A DNA stretch of 64,000 nt from positions 172,159,139 to 172,223,138 of the forward strand of contig NC_044977.1 in the NCBI RefSeq assembly GCF_008728515.1. The letters are read 5' to 3'. The translations under genes were made by a program, and so were the position numbers. The stretch comes from Papio anubis. Its lineage: Eukaryota > Chordata > Mammalia > Primates > Cercopithecidae. Numbering within the stretch: position 1 is the stretch's first letter; each line of letters starts with the position of its first letter. The notes beneath the pieces were generated by a model. The model was not told where the DNA came from. It saw nothing but the letters and a program-made list of their open reading frames with translations, and searched no databases. Shown here one piece after another: positions 56,768 through 64,000 of the stretch.

Positions 56768-57016
56768 GGTTAGCCTCTTTCATACTCCCTCAAGTTTTTC
56801 AACCTTTGATTAAATTAGTAAATCTGAAAATAGATTAAAAGATTGATTAAACAAATAGTCATATATGCATACAATTAATCTAAATATCTTTTATACTATA
56901 TTGAGTTCAAACAGAATGTGTTTAATGAAGCACATTATCAACAGTTCAATCTTAATTTTTAAAAAAAATTAGAAAGATAAGACATACAGTACATCAGTAC
57001 AGCCTTATAAAGTTGT

Positions 57017-57031
57017 CACCTGTGTCACCTA
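57017..57031. repeat. Target-site duplication of L1P, left copy
   Basis: cacctgtgtcaccta; right copy cacctatgtcaccta at 57611-57625, one mismatch in 15. Confidence 0.9.
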
Positions 57032-57610
57032 CTTTTTTTTCTTCAACTTTTATCTTAAGTTCAGGAGTACATGTGCAGGATGTGCTGGTTTGTTACATAG
57101 GTAAACTTGTGCCAAAGTGGTTTGCTGCACAGATCATCCCATTACCTAGGTATTAGGCCCAGGATCCATTAGCTATTCTTCTTGATGTTCTCCCTCCCCC
57201 CACCCATCACGCAGGCCCCAGTGTGTGTTATTCTATGGCATGTGACCAAGTTCTCATCATTTAGCTCCCACTTACAAGTGAGAACATGAGGTGTTTGGTT
57301 TTCTGTCCCTGTGTGAGTTTGCTGAGGACTATGGCTTCCAACTCCATCCATTTCACTGTGAAGGACATGATCTCATTCCTTTCTATGGCTGAATAGTATA
57401 TGGTGTATATTACCACATTTTATTTATCCAGTCCATCATTGATGGGCATTTAGGTTGATTCCATGTCTTTGCTATTGCGAATAGTGCTGCAGTGAACATA
57501 CGCGTGCATGTAGCTTTATATTAGAATGATTTATACTCCTTTGGGTATATACTCAGTAATGGGATTGCTGGGACAAATGGTATTTCTGCCCTAGATTTTT
57601 GGGGAATCAC
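57032..57610 (-). mobile_element. L1P 3' fragment, 5'-truncated
   Basis: T-run, antisense 3'UTR ('gtacatgtgcaggatgtgct', 'cacttacaagtgagaacatg') and the ORF2 end ('gctattgcgaatagtgctgc'). A complete short insertion with 15-bp duplications. The right duplication ends two bases before the THE1 target site. Confidence 0.92.
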
Positions 57611-57627
57611 CACCTATGTCACCTATT

Positions 57628-57632
57628 AATGT
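57628..57632. repeat. THE1/MST target duplication, left copy (aatgt)
   Basis: Pairs with aacat at 59807-59811. The two differences are what CpG decay of an ancestral AACGT would give on the two copies. Confidence 0.6.
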
Positions 57633-57982
57633 TGCATTAGTCTGTTTTCACACTGCTATAAATACCTGAGACTGGGTAATTTATAAAGGAAAGAGGTGTA
57701 ATTGACTCACAGTTTCACATGGCTTGGGAGGCCTCAGGAAACTTACAATCATGGCAGAAGGCGAAGGGGAACCAAACACCTTCTTCACAGGTGGCAGGAG
57801 AGAAAAGCATGAAGGAAGAACTATCAAACACTTATAAAACCATCAGATCTCATGAGAACTTACTATGGTGAGAACAGCATGGGGGGAACCACCCCCATGA
57901 TCGAATCACCTTTCTCCCTTGATGGGTGGGGATTACAATTCAAGATGAGGTTTGGGTAGGGAAACAGAGCCAAATCATATTA
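57633..57982 (-). mobile_element. THE1/MST 3' LTR
   Basis: 350 bp, antisense, from 'tgcattagtctgttttcac' through 'cagatctcatgagaactta' and 'aattcaagatgaggtttggg' to 'aatcatatta'. In element sense it is the downstream LTR. The matching LTR is at 59454-59806. Confidence 0.93.
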
Positions 57983-59453
57983 TTCTGCCCCTGACCCCTC
58001 CCAAATATCAAGTCTTTTCACATTTCAAAACCTATTATGCCTTCCCAACATTTACCCAAAGTCTTAACTCATTTCAGTGTTAACTCAAAAGTCCACAGTC
58101 CAAAGTCTCATCTGAGACAGGTAGGTCCTTTCTGCCTATGATCCTGTAAAACCAAAAGCAAGTTAGTTACTTCCTAGATACAGTGGGGATGCAGGCATTG
58201 GGTAAATCCTTTCATTCCAAATGAGAGAAATTGGCCAAAACAAAGGGGTTATGGTGTTATGCAAGTCTGAAATCCAGTGGGGGCGGTCATTAAATCTTAA
58301 AGCTCCAAAATTATCTCATTTGACTCCATGTTTCACATCCAGGGCATGGTAATGCAAGCAGTGGGCTCCTACAGCCTTGGGCAGCTCCCTCACAAGCTGG
58401 CATTGAGTGTCTGTGGCTTTTCCAGGTACATGGTGCAAGCTTTCAGTGGATCTACCATTCTAGAGTTTGGAGGACAGTGGCCCTCTTCTCACAGCTCCAC
58501 TAGGCAGTGCTCCAGTGGGGACTCTGTGTGGAGGCTCCAACCCCACATTTCCCTTTTGCACTGCCCTGGCAGAGTTTCTCCATGAGGGTTCCAGCCTTGC
58601 AGCAGACTTCTGCCTGGACATCCAGGCATTTCTATATATTCTCTGAAATCCAGGTGGAGGTTCCTGAACCTCAATTCTTGACTTCTGTTCACCTGCAGGC
58701 CCAACACCATGTATAAGCCGTGAAGTCTTGGGGCTTGCACCCTCTGAAGCAATGGTCCAAACTGTACCTTGGTCCCTTTTTGCCATGGCTGGGACTCAGG
58801 GCACCAAGTCCTGAGGTTGCACACAGAAGCCAGCCAGGTCCTGGGCCTCACCCACAAAACCATTTTTTCCTCCTAGGCCTCTGAGCCTGTGATGGCAGGA
58901 GCTGCTGCCAAGATCTCTGACATGCCCTGGAGGCATTTTCCTCATTGTTTTGGCAATTAACATTAGGCTCCTCATTACTTATTCAAATTTCTGCAGCTTG
59001 AATTTCTCCCTAAAAAATGGTTTTCTCTTTTTTATTGCATCATAAGGTTGCAAATTTTTCAAATTTTTATGCTCTGCTTCCTTTTTAAACATAAGCTACA
59101 ATTTCAGATCATCTCTCTCAAGTTCAAAGTTCCACAGATCTCTAGGGCAGGGGCAAAATGCCACCAGTCTCTTTGCTAAAGTGTAGTAAGAGTGATCTTT
59201 GCTCCAGTTCCCAAGAAGTTCCTTATCTCCATCTGAGACCACCTCAGCCTTGACTTCATTGTTCACATCATTATCAGCATTTTGATCAAAGCCATTCAAC
59301 AGGTCTCTAGAAAGTTCCAAACTTGCCCATATCTTCCTGTCTTCTTCTGAGAGTTCCAAACTGTTCCACCCTCTGCCTGTTACCCAGTTCCAAAGCTGCT
59401 TCACATTTACAAGTATCTTTATAACAGTACTCCACTCCGTGGTATCTATTTCT
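57983..59453 (-). mobile_element. THE1/MST internal region (MaLR)
   Basis: About 1.47 kb between two LTRs, with known MaLR internal phrasing such as 'tccacagtccaaagtctcat' and 'ctctgacatgccctggagg' across the 58910 region. MaLR internal regions are non-autonomous. Frames at 58460-58863 and 59096-59404 are short, overlapping and not intact retroviral genes. Confidence 0.88.
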
Positions 59454-59806
59454 TGTATTAGTTCATTTTCACCCTGTTATAAAGAGATACCAGAGACTGG
59501 GTAATTTATAAAGGAAAGAGGTTTAATTGACTCACAGTTTTACATGGCTGGGGAGGTCTCAGGAAACTTACAATCATGGCAGAAGGTGAAGGGGAAGCAA
59601 GCACCTTCTTCACAGGTGGCAGGAGAGAGAATAACGAGGGAGGAACTTCCAACACTTACAAAACCATCAGATCTCATGAGAACTCACTATCATGAGAACA
59701 GCATGGGGGAAACTGCTTCCATGATCCAATCACCTCCCTTCCTTGGCATGTGGGGATTACAATTCAAGATGAGATTTGGGTGGGGACACAGAGCCAAACC
59801 ATATCA
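59454..59806 (-). mobile_element. THE1/MST 5' LTR
   Basis: 353 bp, antisense, from 'tgtattagttcattttcacc' to 'caaaccatatca', so the canonical TG...CA ends are kept, better than in its partner. In element sense this is the upstream, promoter-bearing LTR. Confidence 0.93.
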
Positions 59807-59984
59807 AACATCAAGATTTATTAATCAGCAGATTTTATTTTCACAAAATCACTGGATGCTTACCTGTCCATTGACTTGAAGTGCTCATATGAAATTCATC
59901 CCTAACTGAACCTCCATAGGTATACTTGAAACTCACCTGAGCACATAAGTATGGAGAAAGAGATGATTTGATAGACATCTGCAT

Positions 59985-60041
59985 TTGTGGAGCATTTACC
60001 ATGTGTTAGATACTATTCTAATGGTTCTACTTACATTAACT
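59985..60041 (+). mobile_element. MIR, first part (interrupted by LTR)
   Basis: 'gagcatttaccatgtgttag' then 'cattaact', where an LTR enters. Confidence 0.7.
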
Positions 60042-60534
60042 TGTTAAATAAAATTTATGAGAGTCCAGTGATTAGGACTGAGCTCCTGCACTAGGCCCCA
60101 ACAGACCAATCCAAAATGGGATCATTCATGATAAGATTTCATGGCATCAAATCAAATCCTAACTTGTTTACTTTTAAGGTCTTACCTTCCAAGAAATCAG
60201 AAGAGAGATGATGAACAAATCCCTAAACAGACCAGTTTTCCAAAGAACAGGAGATTCACAGCAACCAGCGGAAAGGGGCCCAGTCAACCCAAGCTGTCAT
60301 AATAAAAGACAGCTTTAACTTGTACAAAGAAAGTAACTTTGAAATGACCAGTCCACTCTGTATTTCTTGCTTCTGCTCTCTTCAGCCTTTTTGCCTATAA
60401 ACCCGACACCATCTGCTCAGCTCAGAAGAGCATCCTTCTGTTTCCTAGATAGGATTTTGCCCAGTTCATAAATTGCTAATAAAAGCCAATTTGATTGTAA
60501 AAATCTCAATTTATTAAATTTTTTTTCTATAACA
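60042..60534 (+). mobile_element. ERV1-like solitary LTR
   Basis: 493 bp with TG...CA ends ('tgttaaataaaatttatgag' to 'ttctataaca') and an exact 4-bp target duplication AACT at 60038-60041 and 60535-60538, the gammaretrovirus-like length. A TATA-type word lies near 60397 (cctataaaccc) and a polyadenylation signal near 60478 (aataaaagcc). No internal region. The family name was not determined. Confidence 0.85.
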
Positions 60535-60538
60535 AACT

Positions 60539-60705
60539 TAATGAGTTCTCATTACAATCTCGTGAGATACAATCTCATGTTATGACCTCTGTTTTAAAGA
60601 CGGAAAACTGAGGTTTATGTGACATGTCCAAAGCAACACAGCTAGTAAAGTGGTAAAGCCAGGTTTCAAATCCCTTGACTAACAATCCCTGACTCACATC
60701 TGGGG
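60539..60705 (+). mobile_element. MIR, second part
   Basis: 'acggaaaactgaggtttatg' with 'agcaacacagctagtaaag' completes the MIR. Confidence 0.85.
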
Positions 60706-60793
60706 CTCTCAGTATATAGCAAAACAGAGCATGTATTAGAGCATGACAGGAATCTGGAAGCTATTGAACGGGGGCATTTGTGTAGTGTTGATT

Positions 60794-60810
60794 TTCAAGC
60801 ACCACATTAT
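60794..60810. repeat. 17-bp target duplication of U2 fragment, left copy
   Basis: ttcaagcaccacattat, repeated exactly at 60842-60858. Confidence 0.95.
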
Positions 60811-60841
60811 ACTTGATCTTAACCAAAATGCAAAGAAGCAA
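60811..60841 (-). pseudogene. Minute U2 snRNA retropseudogene (5' 31 nt)
   Basis: The reverse complement reads as the 5' end of U2 spliceosomal RNA. It includes the 'aagatcaagt' stretch and 'ctt' blocks at the right spacing, and 26 of 31 bases agree with the U2 5' end as I recall it. The insert stops after 'aagatcaagt' with no poly(A). Perfect 17-bp direct repeats flank it. This is the structure of class III snRNA pseudogenes: the RNA 5' end is kept, the 3' end is cut off, and long target duplications are present. It cannot encode a working snRNA. Confidence 0.88.
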
Positions 60842-60889
60842 TTCAAGCACCACATTATTATTAACTTATATGTGAACACTCTCTTATGT

Positions 60890-61290
60890 ATCTTTTGATT
60901 AACATATGCACACATTTCTGTTTGGGTGTACTGACAGTTAAATTGTTAGGAATACAGTAACGGTATGTTTAACTTTGGTAAATACTGGCAAAGATTTTCC
61001 AAAAGTACCAATTTATACTTTTTCCATTAGCAGTGTTTGGAATTTCAGGTGCTCCCCATCTTTGTGAACAATTGATATTGTTGGTCTTCCTAATTTCAGC
61101 TTTTTTTTTTTTTTTTGATAGGTGTCAGTGGTGTTCCATTAGGGTTTCAACTTGATTCCCCTAATGCATAAGGAAGTTGAGCATCTCTTAATATGTTTGC
61201 CAGTTGTTTGGGTACCTTGTTTTGTGAAGTGTGTGTATATTCTAATCTTTTGTTCATTTTTCTATCTGGTTTTCTTCATGGTCATATGTA
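60890..61290 (-). mobile_element. Old L1M fragment
   Basis: 'attttccaaaagtaccaatt', 'aggtgctccccatctttgtg' and 'aaggaagttgagcatctctt' are the antisense ORF2 end of an old L1. A T-run at about 61101-61117 interrupts it. Confidence 0.75.
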
Positions 61291-61880
61291 ATCACTTAGA
61301 TTACAATTTGAGGCCACAGTTTTAAGAGACTGGAATAATCCCACTACTGTAATGGCCAGATATTTTACCTGTATATGGTTCTTGCAACTTACTGAGTGTA
61401 ACTGAATGGTTCCACAAAACTGCTTAGGGAAAAAATGCTTCTCTGCCTTCCTTCAGAAATTAAAAGCTGTCATAAGCAATATATATTTTTGGCAACTGGT
61501 ATTTAACACTTGACATGTTATTGAGGCATTTTATTCTATCCCAATGGCCATTTGCTCCCAGGTGACAACTCTGAGAATGCTCACCTCTTGGACAAAAGCT
61601 GATCTGTCACTGCTTGACATATGGTGAGTGGTAGGTAGACTGTTGCTTCCCTCTTAGGCATCTTCTCCCTCACTGCTTTCCTGGCAAGGTCAGCATGTTT
61701 TTGGGCATATGCCCATGTAACTCTTAGAGCAGTGACACCTCCCTTACCAACAGAGCAAGAAGCTGAGTCTGTATCAGTGGATGCACTGGAATTTCTTTAA
61801 CAGCACAAATTAGGAAATAACTTTGCATAAAGAAGAGGTTTGTGTATTGTTTCCTCATTAAAAGGCGGTGGTAGAAACAC
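61291..61880. other. Unassigned non-coding DNA
   Basis: Nothing recognised. Confidence 0.4.
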
Positions 61881-61884
61881 CATG

Positions 61885-62035
61885 GGCTTTGGTCGTAAAT
61901 ACACATGGGTTGGTCAGCTTCTATGAAGCTATTTTCCTATCTGTAAAATAGAAATAATTACACAGGATCCACTTTCCAAGGTTGTTGTGAGAGATAATGA
62001 CTGAAATGTGCCTAAAGTAGAGAAGTAGTCCAGTT
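61885..62035 (-). mobile_element. MIR fragment
   Basis: 'ttttcctatctgtaaaatag' with 'aaggttgttgtgagagataa' matches antisense MIR. Confidence 0.72.
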
Positions 62036-62079
62036 GTGAACCAAGGACATAAATGCCCTTGTTTGTGGTTGTTATGGTA

Positions 62080-62300
62080 CATTACAAACTACCACAACAT
62101 TTAGTGGCTTAAAATAAGTGATCTATTTCTCAGATTTGATACTGGACTCAAACAATTCTTCTGATTCACATGGAACAGACAGAGGTCACTCATGTGACTG
62201 CATTCAGCTGGAATCTTGACCAGGACTGGAGCTCCAGGAGCACCTGTCACTCTCCAGAGCCCTGCTTCAAGTGGGGACCAAACCTCCCACATAGTAAATC
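62080..62300. mobile_element. Ancient interspersed repeat, family not identified
   Basis: 'aactaccacaacatttagtg' with 'gcttaaaataagtgatc' has the same opening as 32165 and 46270. Confidence 0.5.
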
Positions 62301-62399
62301 AAAGCCTTATTTTCTTTTTTTAACAGCGTGGCATTAGAATATGGTTTTAGCTTATAATTATCCCAGGAACATTTATTTCACATTCTATGGGCCAAAGCA

Positions 62400-62860
62400 G
62401 CTCTATTAGTTTTCTATTACTAGGTGACACATGAGTACAAAATTAGTTGCTTAAAACAACACCTATTTATTATCTCAAAGTTCTGCAGGTCAGAAGACCA
62501 GGCATGCTCTGCTGATATTTTTTTTTGTTTGTTTCATTTAAGGCTTCAAAAGGCTGAAGTCAAGATATGGCTCAGCCTCAGCTAGTGTTTATCTGGAGGC
62601 CTGGAGGAAGAATCCAAGTTTATTTGGGTTGTTGGCAGAATCTAGTTCCCTCTTTTCTTGTTGGCTGCCAGCTAGAGGCCACTCATTGCTTCTGTAGGTC
62701 ACCCATACATATTCTGTCTCATTTTATTCCTTCCGTTTTCAAACCAAAAATAGCATATAAAGTCCTTCTTATGCTTCAAATCTTTCTGCATTCTTTGGCT
62801 GCCAGCCAAAGAAAACTCTCTGCAGTTAAAAACCCATGTGAGTAGATCAGGCCCACCCAG
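62400..62860. mobile_element. Ancient interspersed repeat, family not identified
   Basis: 'ttttctattactaggtgaca' with 'gttgcttaaaacaacaccta' and a late 'caggcccacccagataattt' fit a common old mammalian repeat. A T-run near 62519-62526 interrupts it. Confidence 0.5.
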
Positions 62861-62916
62861 ATAATTTCTTCTGTTTTGTTATTGTTACTTCTAAATAATT
62901 TAAAAATAAATTTTAG

Positions 62917-63198
62917 ACCGGGCACAGTGGCTCATGCCTGTAATGAAAGACTGAGGTGGGTGGATCACTTGAGGGCGGGAGTTTGAGACCAGCCTGGCCA
63001 ACTTGGTGAAAACCATTCTCTACTAAAAATACAAAAATTAGTGGGCATGGTGGCACACACGTGTGGTCCCAGCTACTTGGGAGGCTAAGGCAGGAGAATC
63101 ACTTGAACTCAGGCTGCAGAAGTTGCAGTGAGCCAAGACTGCATCAGTGTAATCCAGCCTGGGCGACAGAGCGAGACTCTGTCTCAAAAGAAAAAAAA
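62917..63198 (+). mobile_element. Alu (AluS/J-like), sense
   Basis: It starts 'gaccgggcacagtggctc' and ends 'gtctcaaaagaaaaaaaa'. The left-monomer 'cccagcactttgggagg' block is missing ('gtaatgaaagactgagg'), a deletion of about 19 bp. No clear target duplication. It abuts the 3' end of the next L1. Confidence 0.92.
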
Positions 63199-63199
63199 C

Positions 63200-63350
63200 A
63201 TTAACTGACAAATAAAAATAGCATATATTAATGGGGTATAATGTGATGTTTATATGTATATGGAATGATTAATTACCATATCAATCACCTCACATACTTA
63301 TTTTTTTGTAGTGGGAGCATTTAAAATTTACCCTCTTAGAAATAATAAGA
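63200..63350 (-). mobile_element. L1MA 3' end
   Basis: 'actgacaaataaaaatagc' with 'ccatatcaatcacctcacat' is the antisense 3' terminus of an L1MA-type element. Confidence 0.82.
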
Positions 63351-64000
63351 AGTATTCAAATTGGAAAAAAAGAAGTCAAATTATCCCTGTGTGCTGAGGA
63401 TATGATCTTATATCTAAAAAACCTTAAAAACGCCACCAAAAATCTTAGATTTTATAAATTCAGTAAAGTTTCAGGATACAAAATTAATGTACAAAAATTA
63501 GCGGAATTTCTATAAACCAATAATGATCTAGGCAAGGACTAAATTAAGAAGGCAATCCCATTTGTAATAGCTACAAATAAAATCTAGTAATATATTTAAC
63601 CAACTAGGTGAAAGATCTCAGTAACATCTACAAAACAATGATAAAATAAATTGTGGATGACACAAACAAATGAAAAAACAACATCATATGCTCATGGATT
63701 AGAGGAATCAATACCATTAAAATGACTATAACACCTAAAGCAATTTATGGATTCAATGCTATCCCTATCAAATTACCAACATCATTTTTTTAAAGAATTA
63801 GGAAAAATAATTCTAAAATTCATGTGGAACCAAAAAAGAGCCCACATAGCCAGAGCAACTAAGCAAAAACAACAAAGCTGGAGGCATCACATTATCTGAC
63901 TTCTACTACAAGCCTCTAGTAACCAAAACAGCATGGTCCTGGTATAAAAATAGACATATAAATCAGTGGAACAATATAGACAATTAAGGAATAAAGCCAC
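63351..64000 (+). mobile_element. L1 ORF2 segment in sense, probably inverted part of the same L1
   Basis: Sense ORF2, starting in the RT region ('gtgtgctgaggatatgatct') and continuing through 'gatttataaattcagtaaag', 'tgctatccctatcaaatta', 'ttcatgtggaaccaaaaaag' and 'aaagctggaggcatcacatt' to the window edge. It directly follows an antisense 3' end, as in a twin-primed insertion. Frames are broken. Confidence 0.82.

Noticed and set aside
58460..58863. Overlapping 108- and 124-codon minus frames
   Set aside because: They are inside the non-autonomous MaLR internal region, overlap each other and match no intact retroviral gene.
60811..60841. Functional U2 snRNA gene
   Set aside because: Only the first ~31 nt are present, with mismatches and no snRNA promoter element upstream.

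Overview
This window is nuclear DNA from a primate, almost certainly an Old World monkey (macaque, baboon or guenon group). The best evidence is the young Alu at 37,069-37,345. On its sense strand it carries the AluYR-type diagnostic positions CAAGCC, GAGATGGGCGG (consensus GAGACGGGCGG) and GAGATCCGGCC, which are typical of cercopithecid Alus and not of human AluY. The full-length L1 at 18.5-24.66 kb also has a 5'UTR and ORF1 resembling, but distinct from, human L1PA elements. All repeat names here come from recognising family sequence by eye; no RepeatMasker or BLAST run was possible.

No protein-coding gene could be supported. The longest open frame is 184 codons and is a fragment of L1 ORF2. 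The other long frames lie inside LTRs, Alus, L2 or low-complexity DNA. The window reads as an AT-rich, LINE-rich gene desert or the inside of a very large intron.

Layout: 1-1.18 kb, an old L1 and an L1P 3' end in sense orientation. 3.07-8.61 kb, an L1 split by a younger 4.1-kb L1 with a clear 12-bp target duplication. 10.1-11.4 kb, a MER5-type hAT element split by an L1 with a twin-priming inversion. 13.6-17.6 kb, L2 and MIR fossils. 17.9-18.1 kb, a degenerate 83-90 bp tandem duplication. 18.5-24.66 kb, a complete-length antisense L1 with its 5'UTR promoter. 24.7-26 kb, L2 plus a 160-bp polypurine tract. 26.4 and 30.8 kb, MLT1-type LTRs. 37.07 kb, AluYR. 38.3-49.2 kb, many MIRs, an L1MA/MB fragment, an inside-out Alu, L2, a 49/48-bp tandem duplication and an MLT1A LTR. 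51.7-52.3 kb, an unidentified repeat joined to an MLT1 3' end. 56.16-56.77 kb, an ERVL-like solo LTR. 57.02-59.81 kb, an L1P 3' fragment abutting a complete two-LTR THE1/MST element. 60.04-60.53 kb, an ERV1-like solo LTR inside a MIR. 60.79-60.86 kb, a minute U2 snRNA retropseudogene with perfect 17-bp flanking repeats. 62.9-64 kb, an Alu and the start of another inverted L1.

Nothing here works together as a gene system. What can be read is a history of insertions: nested elements, target-site duplications and inversions that give relative ages. The most useful anomaly is that the youngest repeats carry far more short indels than the older L1 that one of them interrupts. That is hard to explain by neutral decay and points to consensus or gap-filling error in the source assembly.
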